Source of the DNA: an uncultured Dorea sp.
GTDB lineage: Bacteria > Bacillota > Clostridia > Lachnospirales > Lachnospiraceae
Assembly (NCBI GenBank): GCA_910577685.1
Contig: CAJTOH010000020.1
Location: 5,610 to 69,609 of the forward strand
Length of the DNA: 64,000 bases
Direction: 5' to 3'
Shown here: positions 36,799 to 44,933 of the stretch, piece after piece
Layout of the letters: each line of letters opens with the position of its first letter
Position numbering within the stretch: position 1 is the stretch's first letter
Made by a program: the position numbers and the translations under genes
Notes under the pieces: generated by a model
Told to the model about the DNA's origin: nothing
Database searches by the model: none
Seen by the model: only the letters and a program-made list of their open reading frames with translations

Positions 36799-36898
36799 TA
36801 TAAAATTTCTATAAATCTGATTTTCTATAAATATTATAAATATAGTGTGAAATTTTTATGCAAATTGCTGAAATTTCTAAATTTTATAAATAGACAGC

Positions 36899-36936
36899 AA
36901 AAAAGGGCTGTCGGCTGTTGATACCGATTTTAGCCC
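36899..36936 (-). terminator. Terminator upstream of the Grd-like operon
   Basis: Minus-strand stem GGGCT...AGCCC with an inner CGG/CCG pairing and six T after it. It points toward the operon, so it shields it from readthrough. Confidence 0.65.
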
Positions 36937-36949
36937 CTGATTCCTGAAA

Positions 36950-37004
36950 AGAAAAAGTTCCGTGTAATTTCGGCTTTTTCAAGCCCTTGAAATCCCACGG
37001 AACT
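36950..37004 (-). terminator. Second terminator in the same direction
   Basis: Arms AGTTCCGTG (36956-36964) and CACGGAACT (36996-37004) enclose a smaller GGCTT/AAGCC hairpin. The minus strand continues with a T-rich run. It could also be an insertion-element end. Confidence 0.65.
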
Positions 37005-37086
37005 CTCTCTTTTCTTATGGCCGGATTTGTTTTTAGACGCAAAAACCTCCGTGCCTTATTTTTACAAGTCTCCTCTTGACCTATTT

Positions 37087-37311
37087 TTAAGTTATTCTAC
37101 GCTGTAAATGCCGGACACAGAAATTTTTATCTGGGCCATCTGCTTTTTTATCCGGAAGCGGGGCAAACGCTTTATGAGGCTCGCTTTGATACCAGTATGC
37201 CATACTCGCCGGATCATCCTGCCGTTCAAGTTTGCTTTTAATGTTCTCCAATACGGAGTTTCTTATTCGAAACTCCGGTAACTTGCCCATGCGGCAAAAG
37301 GTACGAAACAA
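37087..37311 (-). pseudogene. C-terminal fragment of a DUF2961 (GH172-like) protein
   Basis: 74 residues with RQDDPASMAYWYQSEPHKAF followed by APLPDK. This is close to the end of DUF2961 proteins, where a Q(Q)DD-S-AYWYQ-PH-F-LP pattern is typical. Full proteins are much longer, and nothing upstream continues the domain. There is no convincing start with a ribosome site. Probably a remnant left by a deletion. Confidence 0.55.
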
Positions 37312-37334
37312 AAAACAAATACAAGTGGATTCTG

Positions 37335-38015
37335 TTAATGAATCACCTTATAACGCAATCTGAGATATGAGTCCTCCAAAACGATACATTCCTGCAATTT
37401 TAACACGCCTAATCGTGATAATTCACTTTCTGACAGCAAAGATTTCCCGTCAATCAGAGTAGACGTATCTTTACCTCCTATTAATACAGGAGCTACGACA
37501 ATATCAATATAATCGATCAGCTTTTCACGAAGAAACAGTCCATTTAACGTGCCTCCGGTTTGTATCGTTAATCTCTCACAGCTATATTCTGATTTAAGTT
37601 TTGTAAGAACATCTTTCAGTGATAGTTCATCTTGATATAAGATATGAAGATTATCTTCTTCAATCTCAAATGCCGGATGATTTTTATTAGATGTAACTAA
37701 CACAAATTGTTTTGATAGAGCACAAAAATAACGTATGCCATGTTCCGTCAAATGTTTATTATCTATAATAACAAAGGAAACAGGCGTTTTATTGGGCATA
37801 TCCTTTGTATTGACACCAAGTTTGGCTTGTACTCTCCCGGAATTAAGCGACCATAAATCTGTTGTTTGTTCTATTTCATAATATTGATGCAATCCTTCTT
37901 TAAGTCCTGCAATTTTAGGAAAATCCTTATCCACATCTAAATTATCCGATGCGCCGGTGCTGATTTTACCATCAACAGACATTAACATAAATAGTGTTGT
38001 AATAGTCCTCTCCAT
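37335..38015 (-). CDS. RibD C-terminal/dihydrofolate-reductase-like reductase
   Basis: 226 aa, GGAGG six bases before the ATG. The fold is that of pyrimidine reductases: MLMSVDGKISTGASDN at the start, LTIQTGGTLNGLFLREKLID with the NADPH-binding glycine loop, and IVVAPVLIGGKDTSTLIDG. No deaminase domain is attached and no riboflavin gene is near, so it is likely a stand-alone reductase of unknown substrate. It stands in an AT-rich accessory block with two terminators downstream. Confidence 0.85.
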   Translation of the reverse strand: MERTITTLFMLMSVDGKISTGASDNLDVDKDFPKIAGLKEGLHQYYEIEQTTDLWSLNSGRVQAKLGVNTKDMPNKTPVSFVIIDNKHLTEHGIRYFCALSKQFVLVTSNKNHPAFEIEEDNLHILYQDELSLKDVLTKLKSEYSCERLTIQTGGTLNGLFLREKLIDYIDIVVAPVLIGGKDTSTLIDGKSLLSESELSRLGVLKLQECIVLEDSYLRLRYKVIH

Positions 38016-38313
38016 TTTGTCCCTCCTAATTCAAAATAAACAAAATTGCAGCGCGATAACATGCCAACGCTGCAGCTTGATTCTTACTATAAATTACAAA
38101 ATGCAGCGGCAGCCACATCCTAAAAACCGTCTAGCTAAATCACTGCTAAATAACATTCAAACAGGATCAATACCGCCGCTGCCATGAATAGGATACCATT
38201 GCTTTTCGGCTGCTGCAAGCAGATTTTTTCGGCTGCAAGCAGATTTTTTCGGCCGGCTCAAAGGAGGAAAAAAATTGTGAACCTGAAAAAGGTTCTATCT
38301 CTCACTTCCTGCA
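38016..38313. other. Intergenic stretch with a 20-bp tandem duplication
   Basis: Nearly 300 bases before the reductase gene. The unit GCTGCAAGCAGATTTTTTCG occurs twice in tandem at 38212-38231 and 38232-38251. Each unit can form a short CTGC/GCAG hairpin followed by T6. Otherwise I see only the truncated lipoprotein start listed separately. Confidence 0.6.
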
Positions 38314-38354
38314 TCAGCGTTTGTTCCATATCAGCTCTGAATTCTCAGCAATAA
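38277..38354 (+). pseudogene. Possible truncated lipoprotein signal peptide
   Basis: AAAGGAGG is followed, ten bases later, by GTG and MNLKKVLSLTSCISVCSISA, which looks like a secretion signal, then a stop after 25 codons. The second half overlaps the 3' end of the convergent anti-sigma gene. It may be what is left of a binding-protein gene cut at this junction, or chance. Confidence 0.3.
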
Positions 38355-38967
38355 CAGTATAATCTACCCTAGGATCGTCCAATTCAAATTCACCATAATA
38401 GATCTGGTCAATCTCTTCCTTATCCCCTAAACAAAAGGTATATTTAAAATCATCTTCTTCAAAGATAGGCTGAATATATTTTGACCATGGTGTTTCATAA
38501 TAGTAAAATACAACTATGCTTTTTTCGGTTCCATTTATCGTTACTGCCGACGGTGCAAGAGATACCGTTCCTCCCAAATTTTCATCTTGATAGACAGCAT
38601 AAAGTTTCCCGTCTGCTTCGTCAATACTTATATTTTCATCATCATATGGAATACAGGTTTTCGTTAAAACCGCGTAAGAATGTAGCGCCCCGGCAAGAAG
38701 AAGGGCGGTGATTACGGTACTCGCCAAAATAATCGTATTCTTTTTTCTGAAATTGGACTTCAGTTTTTTTAATACTCTTGCTTCTGAAAGTTGGATATTT
38801 TTAGTTGACGGTAAAAGAATATCTTGTTTCAGAATTTCGGCCTCCTTTCTGCAGGAATCGCAAGAACCCAAATGTTCCTCAACCATTTCTTTCGTAGCAT
38901 TACTCACAACGCCGTCTAAGTAAAGAGGAAGAATATCTTTTATAATATCGCAGCTAATTTTTTTCAT
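38314..38967 (-). CDS. Anti-sigma factor with zinc-finger domain
   Basis: 217 aa. N-terminal zf-HC2 domain: MKKISCDIIKDILPLYLDGV, then VEEHLGSCDSCRKE, giving the HxxxCxxC zinc site. One TM follows (TIILASTVITALLLAGALHSYAV, about residues 75-97), then an extracytoplasmic region of about 115 residues with no recognised domain. It holds the ECF sigma factor encoded upstream. The two genes overlap by 14 bases, typical of a sigma/anti-sigma pair. Confidence 0.9.
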   Translation of the reverse strand: MKKISCDIIKDILPLYLDGVVSNATKEMVEEHLGSCDSCRKEAEILKQDILLPSTKNIQLSEARVLKKLKSNFRKKNTIILASTVITALLLAGALHSYAVLTKTCIPYDDENISIDEADGKLYAVYQDENLGGTVSLAPSAVTINGTEKSIVVFYYYETPWSKYIQPIFEEDDFKYTFCLGDKEEIDQIYYGEFELDDPRVDYTVIAENSELIWNKR

Positions 38968-39451
38968 GCTCTATCGCCTCCATATATTCTACTATTTGTT
39001 TTTTGGCTCTATAAAAAGTTACTCTTGCCCAACCGGGGCTTTTTCCAAACAACACTCCAATTTTTTCAAAAGATAATTCTCCAAATACCCGCAAACTAAA
39101 TACTTCTTTATATGGTTCGTTCATATCATGAAGAAATCGGTGGATGAGAAAAGCGTTTTCTTCATCTACAAACTGCTCTGCAAAATCAAATCGTACATCT
39201 GCGGCATCTTCGGAGATTTCCTCGTCCGCATAAATTTTTTGCCGTTTACAAAATGTATAATATGTATTTTTTGCAATGGTAAACAACCATGCACGAATAT
39301 CCTTTGCCCCATCAAATGTATCTATGGATTTTAGGGCCTTTGTAAAAGTTTCTTGTGTTATTTCTTCGGCAATATATTCATTCGCAGACAGGCTGCATAA
39401 ATATAAAAAAACATCATGGAAATATAATTGATAGATTTGTTCAAAGTCCAC
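38954..39451 (-). CDS. ECF RNA polymerase sigma factor
   Basis: 165 aa from the GTG at 39451, chosen because the G-rich ribosome site lies just upstream; an earlier GTG at 39472 would place that site inside the gene. Region 2 is VDFEQIYQLYFHDVFLYL...AEEITQETFTKALKSIDTFDG...IRAWLFTIAKNTYY. Region 4 is PYKEVFSLRVFGELSFEKIGVLFGKSPGWARVTFYRAKKQI. Co-expressed with its membrane anti-sigma factor. Regulon unknown. Confidence 0.93.
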   Translation of the reverse strand: MDFEQIYQLYFHDVFLYLCSLSANEYIAEEITQETFTKALKSIDTFDGAKDIRAWLFTIAKNTYYTFCKRQKIYADEEISEDAADVRFDFAEQFVDEENAFLIHRFLHDMNEPYKEVFSLRVFGELSFEKIGVLFGKSPGWARVTFYRAKKQIVEYMEAIEHEKN

Positions 39452-39529
39452 GCCTCCCACCCCTCCTTTCACTTTATTAACTATTAATTTCAGAATATGT
39501 TACAAGATTTTTCGAAGAATTTTCTTTTT

Positions 39530-39646
39530 TTAACTAAAAGTTTATTGTATTTGCCGGAGAATTACAAGTATAGTATATCCGTCCGCAAAGTCAAAAATAT
39601 TCTCAAACAGCTACCATAAAGTTAAAATATTTTTACTTTTAGTTAA
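39530..39646. promoter_or_regulatory. Pair of inverted 12-bp sites around the methylase promoter region
   Basis: TTAACTAAAAGT (39530-39541) and ACTTTTAGTTAA (39635-39646) are exact reverse complements 93 bases apart. Each contains ACT-N3-AGT, which resembles the symmetrical C-boxes of restriction-modification controller proteins. The right site abuts the -35 box of the methylase operon. Confidence 0.5.
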
Positions 39647-39652
39647 TATATA

Positions 39653-39682
39653 TTGACTTCCAAGAACATGATATGCTATATT
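39653..39682 (+). promoter_or_regulatory. Promoter of the methylase operon
   Basis: TTGACT (39653-39658), 18-base spacer, TATATT (39677-39682), 23 bases before the methylase start codon. Confidence 0.7.
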
Positions 39683-39705
39683 TATCAAGTAAGGAGGAAG
39701 CGTAT

Positions 39706-40563
39706 ATGAATACATTACCGATTAATTCCATTATCAATGGTGAGTGCGTATCTGAGATGAAGAAATTGCCAGACTCATACATTGATTTAATTATTGCAGA
39801 TCCGCCGTATAATCTTTCTAAAGGCGGAGAATGGAAATGGGATAATAGTGTCGAGCTCCAAGGTATGGGCGGCAATTGGAATAAAGTCATGCAAGAATGG
39901 GATGATTTTACATTTGAATCCTACATAACATTTACTAAAGCATGGCTTACCGAAGCCAAGAGAATACTTAAGCCGGCTGGTTCCATGTGGATTTTTGGCA
40001 CATATCATAATATGGGATTTATCAATGTCATTTGCCAAATGCTCGGAATTGAAATCATCAATGAAGTCGTATGGTATAAAAGAAATGCTTTCCCCAATTT
40101 GGCAGGAAGAAGATTGACTGCAAGCCACGAAACCATACTGTGGTGTAACAAGGGTGGAAAGAAGCGAGAATATTTTTTTGATTATGAATATTCAAAAAAC
40201 GGCGATTTTTCATATGACGGCCTGAAAACTCCGGGAAAACAAATGAGAACCGTATGGGATATATCAAATAACAAAGAAAAAAGTGAACTTGCATACGGCA
40301 AACATCCTACACAGAAGCCTATTAGAATCCTCAAACGAATGATTAAACTGTCTTCAAGAGAGGGCGACGTTATGCTCACTCCTTTTTCTGGTTCCGGAAG
40401 CGAATGCGTCGCCGCAAAAATTACAGGAAGAAAATATATCGGTATTGAATTTGATGCTTCTTACTGTGAAATCGCAGCAAATCGTTTGGCCCATGTCGAA
40501 GAAAATGAGGGGCAGCCAGATAAACTTGGATTAAGCCCGGTCGAATGCGAGGTAACTGAATGA
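39706..40563 (+). CDS. Site-specific DNA adenine methyltransferase, beta class
   Basis: 285 aa, start MNTLPINSIINGECV with GGAGG upstream. The catalytic DPPY (LIIADPPYNLSKGG) is near the N-terminus, followed by a target-recognition region, and the SAM motif TPFSGSGSECVAAKITGRKYIGIE is near the C-terminus. This order defines the beta group, as in DpnA/M2.DpnII-type N6-adenine enzymes. The recognition site cannot be read from sequence. First gene of a three-gene operon; its stop overlaps the next ATG by four bases. Confidence 0.92.
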   Translation: MNTLPINSIINGECVSEMKKLPDSYIDLIIADPPYNLSKGGEWKWDNSVELQGMGGNWNKVMQEWDDFTFESYITFTKAWLTEAKRILKPAGSMWIFGTYHNMGFINVICQMLGIEIINEVVWYKRNAFPNLAGRRLTASHETILWCNKGGKKREYFFDYEYSKNGDFSYDGLKTPGKQMRTVWDISNNKEKSELAYGKHPTQKPIRILKRMIKLSSREGDVMLTPFSGSGSECVAAKITGRKYIGIEFDASYCEIAANRLAHVEENEGQPDKLGLSPVECEVTE

Positions 40564-40790
40564 AGAATTTGATACTTAACGAAAAAGAGCTTCGAAAAAA
40601 AATGATCGATTTGGATATTAAAACTATCAACGAATTGGCCACAAAGGCCGGAGTATCAAAACCTACAATATATGAATACATAAACGGAAAATCTCCGCTT
40701 TCGGCAGCATTCACCCGTTTATGCGTCTATCTGAATGTGGATCCTCATGAAATCTTAATAGAAACCGAATCAACATCCACGGAGGATTAA
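40560..40790 (+). CDS. Small XRE-family HTH regulator, candidate controller protein
   Basis: 76 aa. One helix-turn-helix domain: LRKKMIDLDIKTINELATKA, then GVSKPTIYEYINGKSPLSAAF. Size and place between the two methylases suit a restriction-modification controller (C protein). The ATG overlaps the beta-methylase stop (ATGA), so translation is coupled. ACT-N3-AGT sites near the operon promoter could be its targets (inference). Confidence 0.85.
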   Translation: MKNLILNEKELRKKMIDLDIKTINELATKAGVSKPTIYEYINGKSPLSAAFTRLCVYLNVDPHEILIETESTSTED

Positions 40791-40791
40791 A

Positions 40792-41595
40792 ATGTTCAAA
40801 CCAGTTATCAAGTGGAGCGGCAGTAAACGCAGCCAATCCGCAAAAATAAAAGAATATTTACCCGAAAAATTCAATAGATACTATGAGCCTTTTATTGGCG
40901 GCGGTTCTATGCTATATGCTATCACTCCCGACAATGCTGTTTGCGGAGATATTTGCGTACCGTTAATTGATTTGTGGAATGAAATCAAAAACAACCCTGC
41001 CGAATTATCTAAAGCATATAGACTTCGTTGGACAAGACTCCAAACCGAAGGTTATCAAGCGTATTATGACATCAGAGATGATTTCAACAAAAACCGTTCT
41101 CCGGAAGATCTTCTGTTTTTATCCAGAACATGCGTTAACGGCTTGATTCGCTTCAATACAAATGGGGAGTTTAATAATTCCTTACATCATACCCGCCCTG
41201 GTATATCTCCTGACAGTTTGGAAAAAATCATTCTGGATTGGTCTAAACACATTCAAGGCTCGGAGTTTATTGCTGCCGACTATACTATTACAACCAAAAC
41301 TGCCAAAGCGGGCGATCTGATATATTTAGACCCTCCGTACTTTCATACGAAGGGCCGTTATTATGGCACTATTAATTTTGATTCTTTCCTTACCTATCTT
41401 GAACACCTGAATAGCAAAGGTATTAAATATATGCTCTCTTTTGATGGTATCAGAGGAGAGGATAACTTTACTGTTGAATTACCAAAGGAATTATATAAAC
41501 GCCACGAGCTTATTCCTTCAGGAAATTCCAGTTTCAAAAAAGTCATGGATAAAGAGAGTATTCAAGTTTTAGAATCTCTGTATCTTAACTGGTAA
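40792..41595 (+). CDS. DNA adenine methylase, D12/Dam class (alpha)
   Basis: 267 aa N6-adenine methyltransferase. The SAM motif YYEPFIGGGSMLYAI is near the N-terminus, and the catalytic DPPY is in LIYLDPPYFHTKGRYYG at about residue 180; this order is the alpha (D12) class. It starts one base after the XRE stop. Having an alpha and a beta enzyme together is usual when each strand of an asymmetric or specially protected site needs its own methylase. The stop lies one base from the convergent large protein's stop. Confidence 0.93.
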   Translation: MFKPVIKWSGSKRSQSAKIKEYLPEKFNRYYEPFIGGGSMLYAITPDNAVCGDICVPLIDLWNEIKNNPAELSKAYRLRWTRLQTEGYQAYYDIRDDFNKNRSPEDLLFLSRTCVNGLIRFNTNGEFNNSLHHTRPGISPDSLEKIILDWSKHIQGSEFIAADYTITTKTAKAGDLIYLDPPYFHTKGRYYGTINFDSFLTYLEHLNSKGIKYMLSFDGIRGEDNFTVELPKELYKRHELIPSGNSSFKKVMDKESIQVLESLYLNW

Positions 41596-41596
41596 T

Positions 41597-43639
41597 TTAG
41601 AAAATGGTTATATCGTTAGATCCGCTTTCTTCAACCTTGTCACAAATAAACTCTTTCAAGATTTCGGCGGCACGGGTAGCTGTAACGATTTCAATTTCCC
41701 AACCGTGCCCAACAGGCTCCATGATGAACAGCATGTCGCAGCCGCTCCGTTCGAATACAGTGTGGTTTGCTTGCGCAAACGCCCGCAAATAGGCAGCCGC
41801 GGAGATTGTTTCAAATGCGTTAAAATCAACAAAGCGTTCCGATTGTGTCCATTCGCAAATATAAAGACGGTTCATTCTCTCCACATTAGGAACATAATTC
41901 ATAAGATTGTGGATATAGTTTATAAGACCCTCTCCAACATCCGCTTCTAAATCCAGGGAACGCTCCTTTGATTCAATAGAAAGCAGTATAGGACGGCGGA
42001 ACACTCCAAACAGTTCCAAAACATGGTCTGGACGCTTGCCGTCGACTTCTTCGCTTACACGGGGCAAGGATAACCAGCGTACTTCGTAGTTCCCATAAAG
42101 GACAGAAAGTCCACTCCAATCGCCACCGGGAGGATTACACATACCCTCAAAACAAACTTCACGGAGTAAGTGTGAAAAGAGAAAATGGATCCCCGTATCT
42201 ACATCATCTTCATGGAAAGACTGCGGAATACCGGAAAAATAATTTTGTGTCAGGCTATCTTTATCAGGAAGTTGTTCCATATAGTGTTCTTTTAATGCAG
42301 AAGTGTCCAGAAGTAACTCTTCATCATAAGAATGGCCAGCGAGTACGGGAACATCAAGAGCAACAAAATTACTCAAAGCAAGAATGGACCGCCAAAAACC
42401 GTTAGACGCTGCAAGACATTCCGGATTTGTAATAAGTACGTTGAAATTGCGTTCAATAACCGGCCCGTAAATATAAGTCATCACTTCAATATCTGTCGAA
42501 ACAAGCATTGCAGTTAATGGCAGAATCCCTCTATCAGGTCGGTTGTCATCACCTCTTGGCTTAAATCCTTTAATTATACAAAGAATCAATTCCGAATGAT
42601 CGGATGCGATTCTCTCAAGTACATCGGTATCGTAAGTTGGATATAAGCGGTGTATTCCATTTGCCAGTTTTCTTCTGTTTGCGGCAGGAATAATTCCAAA
42701 AGGAAGATCTTTGGATGCTAATCCGACACTAAGGCTTTCTACCAACTCAAGAAACTCCAAAGAACTTCCGTGCTGTCCTTTTGAGGTAATTGTTTTTCGG
42801 AAATTAACGCCTGAATTTTCTAATGAAAATTGAACTATTCCTTGATGACATGCATATAAATTTCTCCATTGCGTATGTGTGAAATTCGCAGCCGGACGAG
42901 AACTTCTTGCCAAAAACAGCACTACATTAAGATTTTTTCGGAGGATAGTTTCTTCCTCCTCTGTGGTATCGAACCTGCACATCCGTTTAACGATGTAACG
43001 GGAAAGCTCTGCTTCCGCAAAGTTATTCTCGTCGAAGTTTCTCAAGGAACGGTCAAACTGTTTGTCAAATTCTTCTGAACGGATATAAACTTGAGCGACG
43101 AAATTATTGCTTTTTCTCGAAAAGCTAATATAACTGTATGGGACAGCCGGATTCGGAAAACGAAGCGCTTTCCGCACACGTGTACGGCTGTTCAATTCGT
43201 ATTTCACAAAATCTACAATATACAAATACGGACATCCTGTGCGGCCTGTAGAGAAGGCACGGCCGCTTCGCTGCCATGCTTGATTACCGGCTTGCAGTGC
43301 ACTACAAAACTCGATTGCATAAAGAATGGTTTCCAGCCCGTTTTCTACATAGGTAACAATCGCATCTGGCGTTTCATCAAGGAAACTGCCGCTATTCTTT
43401 AGACCAGTAAAAATATTTGCTTCCCATCTACTGCGACCAGCCTTGTTAAAGCCCGGAAGCAATTCTAATTGCCATTCAAAATGATGTCTTAAATAGTTGA
43501 AACTTATGTTATAAACAATAGTAGACGGGGATAACAACGAAATTTCAACAGAAGACAGGTCTATTTCGTTTAAAATGAGTTTGGCAATACGCTCACATTC
43601 TACAATGTTATCGCCATGTATTCTGAATAATTTTGGCAT
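41597..43639 (-). CDS. Large putative restriction endonuclease with two PD-(D/E)XK-like cores
   Basis: 680 aa, start MPKLFRIHGDNIVECERIAK with AGGAGG upstream. I do not recognise the family. Two nuclease-like motifs are visible. The first is PD91-92 ... AIEFCSALQAGNQAWQRSGR (Glu110). The second is RPDHVLELFG (PD537-538) followed by LLSIESKERS (Glu556-x-Lys558), with the 18-residue spacing of a PD-(D/E)XK site. No helicase motifs, methylase motif or membrane segment is seen. Its place convergent with two adenine methylases and an XRE regulator makes it the likely cognate restriction enzyme. DNA cleavage is inference. Confidence 0.65.
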   Translation of the reverse strand: MPKLFRIHGDNIVECERIAKLILNEIDLSSVEISLLSPSTIVYNISFNYLRHHFEWQLELLPGFNKAGRSRWEANIFTGLKNSGSFLDETPDAIVTYVENGLETILYAIEFCSALQAGNQAWQRSGRAFSTGRTGCPYLYIVDFVKYELNSRTRVRKALRFPNPAVPYSYISFSRKSNNFVAQVYIRSEEFDKQFDRSLRNFDENNFAEAELSRYIVKRMCRFDTTEEEETILRKNLNVVLFLARSSRPAANFTHTQWRNLYACHQGIVQFSLENSGVNFRKTITSKGQHGSSLEFLELVESLSVGLASKDLPFGIIPAANRRKLANGIHRLYPTYDTDVLERIASDHSELILCIIKGFKPRGDDNRPDRGILPLTAMLVSTDIEVMTYIYGPVIERNFNVLITNPECLAASNGFWRSILALSNFVALDVPVLAGHSYDEELLLDTSALKEHYMEQLPDKDSLTQNYFSGIPQSFHEDDVDTGIHFLFSHLLREVCFEGMCNPPGGDWSGLSVLYGNYEVRWLSLPRVSEEVDGKRPDHVLELFGVFRRPILLSIESKERSLDLEADVGEGLINYIHNLMNYVPNVERMNRLYICEWTQSERFVDFNAFETISAAAYLRAFAQANHTVFERSGCDMLFIMEPVGHGWEIEIVTATRAAEILKEFICDKVEESGSNDITIF

Positions 43640-43689
43640 AAAGTAACCTCCTGACGAAATGCTGATGCAAATAGATATACAATCCAATT

Positions 43690-43806
43690 TGCTACCACAA
43701 TAAAGGCATTGTCTGAATTTTTGTATTTCGCAATATCGGTCAATGAAATATACGCATCCTCATTGACAACATCACCCATCACTCTGACAAGTATATCACA
43801 CACCAT
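43690..43806 (-). pseudogene. N-terminal remnant of a KilA-N domain protein
   Basis: The frame reads MGDVVNEDAYISLTDIAKYK, then NSDNAFIVVANW, the clear start of a KilA-N domain. It breaks off at about 43687 and continues as unrelated residues into the start region of the restriction protein. Apparently the rest was replaced when the restriction-modification module arrived. The restriction gene's promoter must lie in or near this remnant. Confidence 0.7.
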
Positions 43807-43883
43807 CTCATAAATAAATCCACAGTTAGAATTTTACGTTGATAACAAATTTCAACATCTATTTACGATAAAACAGATAATAG

Positions 43884-43914
43884 AAAACAACAGGCAATCA
43901 CATAGACTGCCTGT
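43884..43914 (-). terminator. Terminator of the purine gene pair
   Basis: Arms ACAGGCA (43890-43896) and TGCCTGT (43908-43914), with a T-rich minus-strand tail, 30 bases past the GMP synthase stop. Confidence 0.75.
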
Positions 43915-43943
43915 CATTCAAAATAACTCATATCAAATTTTTA

Positions 43944-44924
43944 TTATTCCCATTCAATCGTCCCACACGGCTTCGGCGTCAAATCATACAGCACCCGATT
44001 CACCCCCGGCACCTCATGAGTAATCCTCTCCGTAATATGCTCAAGCAGCTCAAACGGAACCTTCTCCACAGTAGCCGTCATCGCATCCACCGTATTCACC
44101 GCCCGCAGAATCACAGGAAATGCAAACGTCCTCGCCCCGTCGGCAACCCCCACAGACCGGAAATCCGGCACAGCAGTAAAATACTGCCACACCTTCCCCG
44201 CAAGCCCGTTCTTCTCAAACTCCTCCCGCAGAATCGCGTCCGACTCCCGCACAATCTCAAGCCTCTCCCGCGTAATCGCGCCAAGGCAGCGCACACCAAG
44301 CCCCGGTCCCGGGAACGGCTGGCGGAAAACCATATTATCCGGCAGACCCAAAGCCTTGCCAACCACACGCACCTCATCTTTATACAAAAACTTCAAAGGC
44401 TCCACCAGCTCAAACTTCAAATCCTCCGGCAGGCCGCCCACATTGTGATGCGCCTTCACACCGTCGCTCTCAATAATATCCGGGTAAATCGTCCCTTGGG
44501 CCAAAAACTCAATCCCTTCCTGCTTGCGCGCCTCTTCCTCAAAAACACGGATAAATTCCGCACCGATAATCTTACGCTTCTTCTCCGGCTCCGCCACATC
44601 CGCAAGCTTATCTAAGAAACGCTCCACCGCGTCCACATAAATCAAGTTGGCATCCATCTGGTTTCGGAATACCTCCACCACCTGCTCCGGCTCCCCTTTC
44701 CGAAGCAGACCATGATTCACATGCACACACACCAACTGCTTCCCGATAGCCTTAATCAAAAGAGCCGCAACCACAGAAGAGTCAACCCCTCCCGAAAGAG
44801 CCAGCAGCACCTTCCTGCCGCCCACCTGCTCCTGAATCTCTGCCACCTGCTCCGCGATAAAAACATCCGCAAGCTCCTTCGTCGTAATACGCTCCATACT
44901 GTCCGGTCTAGTATTATTTCCCAT
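43944..44924 (-). CDS. guaA: GMP synthase ATP-pyrophosphatase subunit, no glutaminase domain
   Basis: 326 aa. Contains the synthetase half only: P-loop VLLALSGGVDSSVVAALL at about residue 42, HVNHGLLRKGEPEQVVEVF, GTIYPDIIES, and the dimerisation domain ending in RVLYDLTPKPCGTIEWE. Bacterial GuaA usually carries an N-terminal class I glutamine amidotransferase domain (about 190 aa more). Here the start is clean (GGAGG before the ATG) and no such domain precedes it. The protein must use free ammonia or a separate GATase, as archaeal GuaAa/GuaAb pairs do. It follows a PurF-like gene by nine bases. Confidence 0.93.
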   Translation of the reverse strand: MGNNTRPDSMERITTKELADVFIAEQVAEIQEQVGGRKVLLALSGGVDSSVVAALLIKAIGKQLVCVHVNHGLLRKGEPEQVVEVFRNQMDANLIYVDAVERFLDKLADVAEPEKKRKIIGAEFIRVFEEEARKQEGIEFLAQGTIYPDIIESDGVKAHHNVGGLPEDLKFELVEPLKFLYKDEVRVVGKALGLPDNMVFRQPFPGPGLGVRCLGAITRERLEIVRESDAILREEFEKNGLAGKVWQYFTAVPDFRSVGVADGARTFAFPVILRAVNTVDAMTATVEKVPFELLEHITERITHEVPGVNRVLYDLTPKPCGTIEWE

Positions 44925-44933
44925 AAAATCCTC

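Noticed and set aside
38212..38251. The 20-bp tandem repeat as a CRISPR or phage-attachment array
   Set aside because: There are only two head-to-tail copies with no spacers and no cas or integrase gene nearby.
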